Source of the DNA: Euperipatoides rowelli
Lineage: Eukaryota > Onychophora > Udeonychophora > Euonychophora > Peripatopsidae
Reading direction: 5' to 3' (one strand)
Assembly: GCA_003024985.2 (NCBI GenBank)
Contig: PXIH01S0038790.1
Length of the DNA stretch: 10,061 nt
In this document: positions 1 through 8,838 of the stretch, one piece after another
Position numbering within the stretch: the stretch's first letter is position 1
Layout: the number at the start of each line of letters is the position of its first letter
The notes under the pieces: model-generated
Database searches by the model: none
What the model was told of the DNA's origin: nothing
The model's input: only the letters and a program-made list of their open reading frames with translations
Position numbers and translations under genes: made by a program

Positions 1-727
1 ATATACTGTATATAACCAATTGTTATAGATCGTGCTTTCCACGCTTAGCTATTTTCTTTATTATAAAGCCTACATGTGGAGGTGACACATGTATTTGTTT
101 ATTTATGCTAATTTCTCCAATATATTAACTTCCATGTGGGGTGTGACTTCCAGCTATAAAGTACCTAGTTGGAGTCGTAAAGTTTTCTTTCATGTGCCTG
201 GCAATTTAAATCCATTATTCGTACATGTAGCCGGGTGAAAACCATCCCTGTTAGTATACAGGAAACATCATCTTACAAACCATGTCAGCCTCTAGTTTGG
301 GTTCCTTCTGTATTAGTCATTGATGGATGGATGGACACGTTTTACGTTTGATGTACCTGTATTAGGTAAGCAATTATTTTATACTTACCCTAGTTGTAAT
401 AATTGTTCTAAGTTATTGTCCAAGTTGGGCTATAAATAAATGTTTTGATACCGTACTATTATTTATTTAACATCCCATGCTTGTAATCCTTTATGTTTAC
501 TATCCATAATGGGGGGCTTAATACAACATTGTCCAGCAGAAGAGTGAACATGCCATATACTGTATATTGTTATGATCCCTTTGGGGGCGGGGAAGTCTAT
601 ACCAAAGGATAAGAATCTGGAATTCTGTATGTTAAAACAATTTCAAGGACTGGATTATACAAAATCAGCCGCTTACTGAATAAATACAGTAAATATTACA
701 AATAATATTAAGCCCAAAAATTAAACT
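1..727 (-). other. Probable 3' untranslated region of the minus-strand gene
   Basis: This stretch follows the stop codon of the candidate terminal exon (TAG at 730-728, minus). By hand count its G+C is near 40% over 121-360, against roughly a quarter in most of the window, which suggests transcribed rather than intronic sequence. Minus-strand AATAAA hexamers lie at 467-462, 104-99 and 62-57, any of which could be the polyadenylation signal; the right one cannot be chosen from sequence alone. A perfect 8-bp hairpin (71-78 with 86-93, 7-nt loop) and a short ATGG repeat (about 321-335) lie inside it. No ORF worth calling was found on either strand. The alternative is an intergenic repeat of higher GC. 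Confidence 0.4.
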
Positions 728-777
728 CTATGCGGCAGTAGAGATAATTAGAGGGTCTAACTCCTCGGAACTGATTC
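728..777 (-). CDS. Candidate terminal coding exon of unrecognised acidic protein
   Basis: On the minus strand a T-rich tract (about 793-810) is followed by GACTGACAG, a good 3' splice site, with the exon starting at 777. The exon at 1966-2140 ends with one spare base (G). Joining it to this acceptor gives a glycine codon, then ISSEELDPLIISTAA and a TAG stop at 730-728. That reading suits the acidic upstream exon and ends cleanly before a more GC-rich, UTR-like stretch. A second frame of the same DNA is also open (GVRPSNYLYCRIEF), but it does not match the phase of the upstream exon. No domain is recognised. Splicing is inferred, not observed. Confidence 0.55.
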
Positions 778-1965
778 CTGTCAGTCCAACCACAGAAAAT
801 AAGAACAAAGTAAATAAATACTTGTTAGAAATGATGAGCCATTTCTAAGCAATTTAAGACAATCCAAGCATGCTTGTAGCATCTTTATACAAAATAAAAA
901 ATACACACATTCCTCGTAATATATAAATCCCCTACCATAATCTCAAATTAGAAGATCAACTCTAATTATCTCACAAATAACAAAATTTCTCTCTGCTAAC
1001 GTTTTTTTAAAACATGAGTTTTTATCTATTCACAAATTAAGATATTTTGATCAAATTATTGCTGGATTGATCAATTGGCAGGTCACAGGCTGCATTCAAC
1101 TTCCAGAGTAATTTTCTGATACCCTAGAGAGAAATTGTAAAAATACATTTTTTTTTGTTCACTTCATGTTTTTATTACATTCTCTTCCATGATAAAGACT
1201 AAGAAATTGGAATTCACCACCAAAAAATGACTTCTACCCTTTCATCAAAATAATCGTCATCTCCGCTTCCCCTGATAAATTTTTTAAAAATACCAACAGT
1301 ATTTTTCAATTTTTGTAAATTTCAAGCAGCAACCTATCTTCCTGTTGAATTACGTATCCCACCCTCCAGTATAAATTTCAAAGTTTCTGGTAGCACATTT
1401 TTAGCCAGTCTATCACAATATAAAGTTGTTCTTTTTTCATTGTAAACTTTAATTAGCATAATAAAATTGAAAATTAGTTTATCAAGACTGCTGAAAAATA
1501 TATGAAAAGGAAAAGGAATATCGCGTACCTACACTTAAAATATTCTTGGAAGAGATGCCCTTTTACATAAATACCAGAATCAAGTTTTACCTAATGCTTA
1601 TAATAAGAAAGATAACTTATTTATTTTAAAGTTGTATTAGCACTTAGATCAGGGCCTAGAGCATTGATCTGAGTTTAAGCTCAATTCTCAACAATTTGAG
1701 ATCACACTATCACCAAATTCTTTAACGTACAGTGTGTCTAAATAAGAAAAGTAAGTTCAGAAAATAAAAGATAAAGACTAAAGAAAAATAGTGAAATTTA
1801 AAAAAAGAAAAGGATAAAAATAATAAATGGGGTGGCAAATATTTTTTTTTTAAAAATGGGATATCTGAAATTAATGTCCTTATATTGAGAAACATTTAAC
1901 AAAGGACTTCTATGATCAATGGATCTACAAGGCTACAATATGACCTTTCCCCCCCACTTGTTTAC
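778..1965 (-). other. Inferred intron between the last two exons
   Basis: This 1188-nt stretch has a donor GTAAAC after AAG at 1965-1960 (minus strand) and an acceptor GACAG ending at 778. It is AT-rich and full of stops and short A/T runs, with no coding island or structured repeat that I can support. If the intron were retained, the frame of the upstream exon would run on for 13 residues (GKQVGGKGHIVAL) to a TAG at 1927-1925. That is a possible alternative C-terminus. Confidence 0.5.
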
Positions 1966-2140
1966 CTTCTTCCTCCTCTTCGTCAGCCTCTGCAACAGCA
2001 TGGCTTTCTCGTCGTACATTTTCTTCTGCAAGATCCTCTTCTTGTTTCATTAGTTTATTTAATGCTACAGTTTGCCATGATTTCTCATCACGGAGTTTTA
2101 TTGTAGGCCTTTCCGGTGGAGGTTTATCTTCCTCGTCACC
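1966..2140 (-). CDS. Internal coding exon, charged and acidic, product unrecognised
   Basis: This is a 175-nt minus-strand island with clearly higher GC than its flanks. It is open in only one frame, for 58 codons plus one base; the other two frames hit stops within 14 codons. It is bounded by an acceptor (TATACTAG before 2140) and a donor (AAG then GTAAAC from 1965). The peptide starts GDEEDKPPPERPTIK, so there is an acidic start and a proline-rich turn at residues 7-12. LRDEKSWQTVALNKLMKQEE (residues 16-35) looks like an amphipathic helix, probably continuing as coiled coil to residue 48. It ends in an acidic run (EADEEEEE, residues 51-58). Composition suggests a soluble C-terminal tail with helical and low-complexity acidic parts. 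I do not recognise the family, and no catalytic residues can be assigned. Start and upstream exons are not established; 5775-5861 is a weak phase-compatible candidate. Confidence 0.72.
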
Positions 2141-2195
2141 CTAGTATAAAGTGTTGACCACAAATTACAATTTGAGCTCAATTTAAATATTTTGC

Positions 2196-2232
2196 TTTTT
2201 TTTTTTTTAAAAAAAAAAAAGAAAAAAAAAAA
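2196..2232. repeat. Homopolymer tract T13-A12-G-A11
   Basis: Thirteen T are followed directly by twelve A, one G and eleven A. The T and A runs form a loopless inverted repeat. The tract sits about 56 bases before the acceptor of the exon at 1966-2140, so on the coding strand it places a long T tract and then an A tract in the end of the intron. Lengths of such runs are unreliable in assemblies. Confidence 0.85.
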
Positions 2233-3962
2233 TGGTGGCACAATACAAACACTTGAGCAAAACAATCAATAAGCCACACTGATCATTAGGTAAAATTAGG
2301 AACATCACGCAACAGCAAAAACGTTTTTAACAAACAAAATTTAATGCCAACTCCCATATATGTATTTACGAAGAAAAAGCATGCAAGAAAATAGAGAGAA
2401 AGAAAACAAGAAATGGTCAGAATGTTAGAAATGAGAAAATAGTTTTTGTTAGTCATAGCGAACAATGAAGAAAGCTTGAACAATAGGAAGGAAGGTAGAG
2501 AGGTTGTAAATTCAGTCTACCAAACTGCCTCGTATTTTTCTTTCATAAATTTAGTAAATTGTTCTATAAAACATCTAAATCCATGCTCAAAAATTAAAAC
2601 AAGCTAAGCTACAACTACTTAACCCACAAAATACTGTAAACCAATGAAAAAAATAAAATAAAAACACTTTTCACTACCATATATTAGATATAATGTAAAA
2701 TACTAATGTATCAAGTATATCTGGGAATTTATTTTTACACTGGCCTATAATATTTAACATTTATTTTTCATAAATCTGATGAGGTATAATAATAATATTA
2801 AAATTTTAACTTTCTTTTATTAAAGCACTAGTTTTCAACAAAAAAAAATATTCAATTATATAAAATATTTTAAAGGTTTACAGTAAAATATTTCAATTAA
2901 TTATGAGGGGGAAAAAACACTTTCATGCTGTTTTATTTTAAATTATATCATGCTAAAATATCACACAGCATTCTATGAATATAAATGATATATTTCTTAT
3001 TTTGATTCATTGAAAATTAACTAAAAAGAATAAAACATAAACTTGAAACTATGACTAAAACTACACCCTGTTTTATAGATTGTGGTGACGTCTTATTGCA
3101 GCAAAAAATATCTATCTATTACTAAAAAAAAAACTTAAGCTACCTTACCAAAGCACAGACTAGAAATTAATCCTGGAAGACACTTCAACCAAATTTTCCC
3201 CTCTCAAACATTCCTTTGAGAAGAAATGATGTAAACATGTTTCAAAAATGTGTTTTCAGAAATTTCAATTGCATACAAACATGCTTTTGCTATACAGTAT
3301 TCTTTTAAAAAAAAACACGAACATAAATTTCGGGACAACATAGAATTATAACCAAACATACTAGAGTATACAGTATTAATAACAAAAAGCAATCCATTTA
3401 TGTTATCTTTTAAAGAAAAATAATTTTAAAATAATTTATATCAAATTAAATCTTTTACTATCATAATCTAATTTAAACTTTTTTTGTCTCTATCAAATTT
3501 AAATTAATAATTAACAATTTAAAATGAAAAAAAAAAAAGAAGAGATTAAAATAATGTTGAATTAAACTTATAATAAATGACGTTTCTGTAAATTTTTAAA
3601 GCCTACCAAATAATAGCTGCAAGATCCTCTCAATTCCTGTAATATACCAATATTTAAGATTTTCTTAAATTAAAAAAAAAAATCAAAATTCGGAAAAAAT
3701 ATTTCACAGAACACTGAAGAAAGTTTTAGCATTTTCATCGTACAAAAATAATTTAAAGTTTTCTGATACTTCAAATATATTTGTACGAAAGAGAAGAAAT
3801 GGGAAATATTTACAAATAGACAACGCTTTTCAACACAAAAGATGAATCTGAACTCATAAGATAATACACAAAATATAAACTAAAAATATAAACAATATTT
3901 AACTAACAACTGATACATATCAAGTTATCTTTACATGTAAATCTAAAATAAACTATCATTTA

Positions 3963-3990
3963 AAAAATATTATTTTAACAAAGAAATTTC
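3963..3990 (+). repeat. Dispersed direct repeat, copy 1 (28 nt)
   Basis: These 28 bases are identical to 4552-4579 (core ATTTTAACAAAGAAATTTC). Similarity extends about five bases further left if a one-A length difference is allowed. The copies are 589 bases apart in the same orientation. Confidence 0.8.
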
Positions 3991-4470
3991 TAAAATGTAT
4001 AGACTAAGTAAAGATAAAAAAACCTTGTTTTAGACAGTACAATTATAAAAATCGACAGTAGACATTTTTTCTTTCTGCAGGGCTAAAATTAAACAGATTA
4101 GGTAATTTCCAATGGATAATCAAAATTTGAGTTTTATAGGAAACATTTAAGATACTGTTGTTTTTTTCATTAAAAAAAAAGATTTATGGAAGATATTTTT
4201 TGTTTCCATACATTATTTTTTCTATTTAAATATTAAAAAATTAATTATTTATTATAATGCAATGAAATGGAACCAATTAAAAAAAAAAGCAAGCAAATTC
4301 TAGGAAAAATATTGAAAAATATCCAACATATCTACAGTATACAGGTATCTAACTATACACATCATATAGGTTAGATAGATATAAATATACTGTAAGTTAT
4401 ATTAATGATGTACCTAGTCCTAAAATATATTGAGTATCAGGATACTAGTATGAAAATTAATTACATATCC

Positions 4471-4546
4471 AATCGGGTACCGGGTCAGGAGTGTTGATTT
4501 TTTCTAATGACAAACTGCGGACCTCCCTAGTTTGCCCATAGGCATG
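4471..4546. other. Short GC-rich island in AT-rich DNA
   Basis: Around CGGGTACCGGGTCAGG and CTGCGGACCTCCC the G+C rises to about half, in contrast with both flanks. A minus-strand reading from an ATG near 4545 gives only about 13 codons before a stop, so it is not a convincing exon. It directly precedes copy 2 of the 28-nt direct repeat, so it may be part of an old insertion or a repeat fragment. Function unknown. Confidence 0.4.
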
Positions 4547-4551
4547 AATTT

Positions 4552-4579
4552 AAAAATATTATTTTAACAAAGAAATTTC
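4552..4579 (+). repeat. Dispersed direct repeat, copy 2 (28 nt)
   Basis: This is an exact match to 3963-3990. It follows immediately after the GC-rich island, and the sequences beyond the repeat diverge (TAAAATG after copy 1, AGTTACATGG after copy 2). It is too long for a usual target-site duplication; a copied fragment or remnants of one repeat family are more likely. Confidence 0.8.
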
Positions 4580-5774
4580 AGTTACATGGTATAGTAAATT
4601 TCGCTTAATTTTTATCATTGGCTAATGTTATCTGTTACTAATAATCAGCTGTTTATTGTGGTCAACATGTGACAAACAAACCCATACTTTCTATGGCATT
4701 TTTTTTCTAAACTTCTTCTATTCCTGATCCAAAAGCAAAACTCGTACAACATATCCAGAATTTTTTTCTACTAATATTAATTATAGTTTATATTTATGAA
4801 CAAACAACTTATCTACAGTATCTTGCAAACTATAAGAAACTAAATTTTTTTTAGTAAAATACATGTGCACATCTGTATGGACTATGGATGTACATCACTG
4901 GTTATATGCAGGATTCTTGTAATTATAAGTTTGAATTTTAGTTACAGACTGATTTAATTAAATAATACATTTATAAAATGAAACTACTGTATATATCATA
5001 TGTACATAAAACAACAAAAGTTTATGTATAAAATTGAATTGACAAAGATGGCAGTTTAAATCCTAGACTTTTTTTACAAGTAGACCCTACACCTAGTTTT
5101 AAAAAAATATTTTTATGAAAATGAGTTGAATAGAATATTTAATAATTTTAGGCCAGAAATGTTCAAAACAGAACCTTAGATCAATTTAAAAGAATTAATT
5201 TTCATATTTATTACAGGAAATAATTTTAGATAAGTATATACCTTGATATAACTTATATCCATGCTTAGCTCTATAATTGTATCATGCTTAGATTTATTTG
5301 TCTATGCTTATAATTATAAATATTCAATTTTAGTTGTAAATTAATTGAATTATGAAATAAATTTATAAACATAACAATATAAATGTAAAGATATAAATTT
5401 ATTTATAAAAACTGGGAAAAGTGAAGTTCAAATTCTTCCCTCACCCCCACCCTTAGCATAAGTTATATATACTGTATATAGCCTATTTAATTTTTTTATA
5501 AGCTCACGAATAGAATATTTATGATACCATTTTACTGCAAGATATTTTCAATCACTGCTTAAAAAAATAAAATCACATATTCTGTAATATGTTCTAAGAT
5601 TGAAAGAGCAAAATATAATTGTATTAATGTTCCAAAGATACATTGTTTATTTTCACTGAAGCAATGCTTTAATTACTTCACTATAAACAGACCAGAAGCA
5701 AAAGATAATTACTTCTCCATCCATAGTGAACAAAATTAAAAATTTATCCAAATTACAGATTGTTTTTTTTTCAC

Positions 5775-5861
5775 TCCTTTCTTAAAATGAACGAGTCCTT
5801 GCTGCAAAGATTTTAGTTGCCTAGCCTCCTGATACATAGAACTACTGTAGTAATATAAGTC
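5775..5861 (-). CDS. Weak candidate exon, 29 codons
   Basis: On the minus strand the acceptor ATTTCACAG ends at 5862. It is followed by an open 87-nt stretch reading DLYYYSSSMYQEARQLKSLQ and then QGLVHFKKG, up to a weak donor GTGAAA at 5774. A later weak donor (GTAATT) keeps the same phase. The length is a multiple of three and the phase fits the exon at 1966-2140. The peptide is less AT-driven than neighbouring translations and GC is locally raised. Against it are a poor donor, the short length, and an open frame of only about 50 codons between stops. No family is recognised. It may be chance. Confidence 0.2.
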
Positions 5862-6525
5862 CTGTGAAATATTTTAAAACTTCCAAGCTATTCCTTCAAG
5901 TCAACTACAATTTTCCTCACAAATTTAAAGACCACCATCAAATGCTGCAGGGACAAATGACATTTTTCTAATAAAGTAATTAAAATCTATTATAAAGCAC
6001 AATTAGCTCATCCTCTAGTATGCAGCTTACATTTATTTTGGCACATTTAGATTAACAAAAAATTAAAACAAACCAAATATTAACATTCTAAATAAATCAG
6101 TTCAGTGAATTTGGTGATTTTTATAAGACGATTATTTAAAAAAACAGCGCTTTAATTCAACAGCAAGACACCTCTTTATTCTACCATATTGGATGTAAAA
6201 TAGATGTTAATGACCCAGTCATATAATTCTATAGCTAATACCAATTTAGTCACTTCTAATATAGCTGGCTGAACATATAAAATGAGGCACACAGATATTT
6301 GCGACATTAAAAGTTTTAAAAAAAATAATAAACATTTTAAATATAACAAATTTAAATTAAATACATTTTTACAGATTTAATGGGTCAAAAAGAAAAATCA
6401 CTAGATTCACATTAGTCATTTATAATGNTAATATTTTAGTCAAACTCAAAAAATTTCAATTAATTTTAATAGGTGCGGATATATTGTACACTATTATCGA
6501 TTTAACGATCTAAAATGTACTAATT

Positions 6526-6582
6526 CTACCATATTGTTAACATTATAAAGAATCGTTCTTTATAATGTTAACAATATGGTAG
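6526..6582. repeat. Perfect 27-bp hairpin with 3-nt loop
   Basis: Bases 6526-6552 (beginning CTACCATATTGTTAAC) are exactly complementary in reverse to 6556-6582, leaving only TCG (6553-6555) between them. The outer 11 bases, CTACCATATTG, occur once more in direct orientation at 6181-6191. An exact match over 27 bp implies a recent origin or selection. The loop is too short for a usual microRNA precursor. It could be a foldback or MITE-like insertion, a replication-slippage product, or an assembly artefact. Confidence 0.9.
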
Positions 6583-7500
6583 GAAATTTCTAAGAATTTT
6601 GTTTACATTTTAATAAGTGACAGAAAATGTTTCAAAATTATCTCACCTTCAATAATGGCAAATGTTTCTAATTTATTATCTTTATAAATGTTTTGAGGTA
6701 ATCAATTAAACTAATAAATAAAATTAACTGGCTAGATCCTCAAAATATATTCTGTCGAGCTTGAAGTGGATTTAAATAGCACACCGATATAATATAATAT
6801 AAATAGTACAATTTCCAGCTATACTAATTAAATTCAATTTGAGCTATAATTACCTCAAAAATTTATTCTATTCAATTTTTGAACCCTGTATGGCTATTAA
6901 AGCATATTAAGTATCATTAAAAAATGGCGATTAAACCAAATTAATTAATGACAATGATGATTAATGGTACTAAATGATTTAAATTGGACAATTATTGTAG
7001 ATTCCAGATAATAAAAGAATCTCTATCTAGGCAGTAGCAAAATTATATTGTTACATTAAAAAGAAAATTAAAAAACTTTACACCAAAATAAATTTTTAGA
7101 GAAGAAAATATCATTATAGATTTCTTCAATAGTAATTAAACATCTTAAAACCAAACAAAAACTAATTAACAAAAAAATAATTACAATCTACAATTTAATA
7201 GCCAAAGTAGTGTTAAAACTACTACTCTTAGAAAAGAAAAAGTTGAATTTTTTTAAAAATGATATATTTAATTTCTTTCCTCATCTGATTATTTGAATAA
7301 TGTTCACATTTTTTTTCAAACAGATGATGAATTAATTTCTAAATAAACACTAAAAAAAACTTCAAACAAAAAAAAAAAATTTTTAATATTGGCTTCTAAT
7401 TTTTTAATATTTATTTTTAGTTCAATTAATTAACAGTTTGGTTAAATAAACTTCCTAATGTACTGCCTGAAAAATATGGCAACATTCCTGAAGTATCTTC

Positions 7501-7609
7501 ATTAACTTATTAGGGATAGGGTTAGAGTTGGGGTTTAAAGTTAGAATATGTATAATACAAGATATTTTAATCTTAAATCTCAACTCTGACCATATCCTAA
7601 TAAGTTAAT
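7501..7609. repeat. Imperfect long foldback with telomere-like G-rich arm
   Basis: The left arm (7501-7549, ATTAACTTATTAGG at its outer end) pairs with the right arm (7562-7609) around a 12-nt loop. The outer 14 bases match perfectly. Inside there is one bulged G, about one true mismatch and several G/A or T/C differences that would be G:U pairs in plus-strand RNA. The left arm carries GGGATAGGGTTAG, which resembles degenerate TTAGGG telomere repeats. At about 109 nt it has the size of a short hairpin RNA precursor or a small foldback element. Nothing shows transcription. Confidence 0.8.
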
Positions 7610-8005
7610 CATGTTAATCTACAGCTGAGAATTATGGAAGAATTACAATTAAATGATGAAGTCTGTTTGCAATAGGCCAGATTAGAATATTTTTCGTAAA
7701 GGATGTTCACAGAGGAAATCCACCAATTTTTACTTTAATTAATTATGGTATTTAAACAAATTGATAAATTATATTAAGTGTAAGATGAAAGTCTAAAGAT
7801 ATTGTAAAATCTTATGTAATTATGAATTTTAAAGCTTACATGACTGTACCATGGTGCAACATGAATTAATTCCACTAATTTTGATGAATTCCATTAATGT
7901 TGTAAAACTGTAACTAGGTTGCAAAATATATTACATTAACTATAAAGATTGAAACTATTTATGTCATTATTAATATTTTCACTAATAAATTACATGGGAA
8001 AGGGG

Positions 8006-8233
8006 GGAATTCCATGACCATAAATCAGATAATCAATTGAGTCCAAAGTGAACTTAATAGTGAACTTTATACTGGCTGTGAAAATAAATTTAATAATCCA
8101 AAGACGGGATGGGAATTTTTAAAGATCATAAATCAGATAATCACCTGTGTAACAGACACGATTTCACTCAATAGTACGCTTTATAGAAAAACACAACAGA
8201 ACTGGCAGTGAAAAATATTTCAAAGTTCAAAGA
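8006..8233 (+). repeat. Diverged tandem duplication, unit about 100-125 bp
   Basis: Two units (about 8006-8103 and 8110-8233) share, in order, GGGAATT, an identical 17-mer CATAAATCAGATAATCA (8019-8035 and 8127-8143), AATAGT followed by CTTTATA, CTGGC.GTGAAAA and a CAAAG end. Unit 2 is longer, with inserted A-rich sequence. A much weaker third echo (CATAAATTGCATAACT) starts at 8267. No protein is encoded. It may be a tandem satellite fragment or part of an unrecognised non-coding element. Confidence 0.7.
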
Positions 8234-8792
8234 AAAAAAAACGGTCAAAAAAGTTATGTTCATATTCATAAATTGCATAACTGAGTAATTACTGTCACCT
8301 TTTCTCTCTCTTAGAATTCTTTGAATATATTATAAAGTCATTTCTTAGATGCATTTTTTAGTGTTTCAAGGAAATGATGTAAAACACGAGTGAAACAAAA
8401 TGGCAAGTTGTTATCTAATTTTGTCAATCTATAACACACATAACTAAATAATTATGGAAGAGCACAAAAGTGTGAATTTGGTAAGTGTTTGTAGTTTTAT
8501 TAGTGATACTTATTTTATTTTCATACTTAAAACAAAAAGATCCGTGGTGGTGGTGAATATTTTTTCCCTGCAATAAATTGCAGAATGAAAACGTTAAATT
8601 TAGTTGCAGCTCTATGAATTATAAAGAAATGGCATTTAATTTTTTTTTTTCCAATACTACTTCAATTTAGAACGTTTAAAATTTTATATCAAATTTATTA
8701 AATGAAGATTAGAGCTTTTAGATTGTGGCAATAGAGGGCAGCATATTCGCCAGATTATCAAATAAAGGTCAAATTCATTATGTTACTAATAA

Positions 8793-8838
8793 TGACTAAA
8801 TACATACTGGAAAAGTGACTAAATATATATTGGAAAAC
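8793..8838 (+). repeat. Tandem 23-nt duplication at the LINE left edge
   Basis: TGACTAAATACATACTGGAA (first 20 bases, 8793-8815) is followed directly by a second 23-nt copy differing at three positions (8816-8838). The second copy leads into a hairpin (8828-8837 with 8841-8850, loop CTG) and into the first readable codons of the retrotransposon. This may mark a truncation or rearrangement point of the element. Confidence 0.75.

Larger units (their letters stand above)
2141..5774. other. Long AT-rich non-coding stretch, probably intron
   Basis: About 3.6 kb lies upstream of the acidic exon on its coding strand. It is dominated by A and T runs and mixed AT sequence with frequent stops in all frames. 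Short open stretches such as 2286-2483 and 3204-3392 (minus) translate into AT-driven hydrophobic or Phe/Leu/Ile/Asn-rich peptides without recognisable domains. A few splice-like sites occur, but exons bounded by them are blocked by stops in all frames (for example around 3165-3225, minus). Listed separately below are a homopolymer foldback, a direct repeat pair and a GC-rich patch. Nothing else is supported. Confidence 0.45.
5945..8700. other. AT-rich stretch without recognised genes
   Basis: About 2.8 kb of AT-rich DNA with many A/T runs and one N at 6428, so the sequence is a draft assembly. I found no supported exon on either strand. It does hold the perfect hairpin at 6526-6582, the foldback at 7501-7609 and the tandem duplication near 8006-8233, each listed separately. 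A possible tiny first coding exon (ATG at 8454, consensus GTAAGT donor at 8481) is discussed as a finding only. Confidence 0.5.

Noticed and set aside
365-429. Small minus-strand exon (PNLDNNLEQLLQLG) between TTTATTTATAG and GTAAGTAT
   Set aside because: The sites look good, but it lies downstream of the better-supported stop at 728. Joined to the exon at 1966 it stops after five codons, and the only nearby acceptor would leave a 32-nt intron. A splice within the 3' UTR remains possible.
1912-2106. 64-codon plus-strand ORF opposite the acidic exon
   Set aside because: It is the antisense shadow of the minus-strand exon; its Leu/Pro-rich peptide reflects Glu/Lys-rich codons read backwards, and splice sites fit the minus strand.
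2286-2483. 65-codon minus-strand ORF resembling a membrane peptide
   Set aside because: The hydrophobic Phe/Leu-rich look follows from A-rich plus-strand DNA; there is no splice context, domain or rise in GC.
3150-3225. Possible minus-strand exon ending at a GTAAGG donor
   Set aside because: All three frames contain a stop inside the proposed exon.
3204-3392. 62-codon minus-strand ORF
   Set aside because: Length is near chance for this composition, it spans an A-run, and nothing in the peptide is recognisable.
2026-3630. Shared 14-mer CTGCAAGATCCTCT at 2026 and 3617
   Set aside because: No similarity extends beyond it, and one such match in 10 kb is plausible by chance.
3652-3670. 8-bp hairpin followed by an A-run, resembling a bacterial terminator
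   Set aside because: The context is eukaryotic, the stem is AT-only apart from one pair, and no gene ends there.
4346-4446. Small palindromes (TATCTAAC...GTTAGATA and AGTATCAGGATACT)
   Set aside because: Arms of 6-8 bases in AT-rich sequence are expected by chance.
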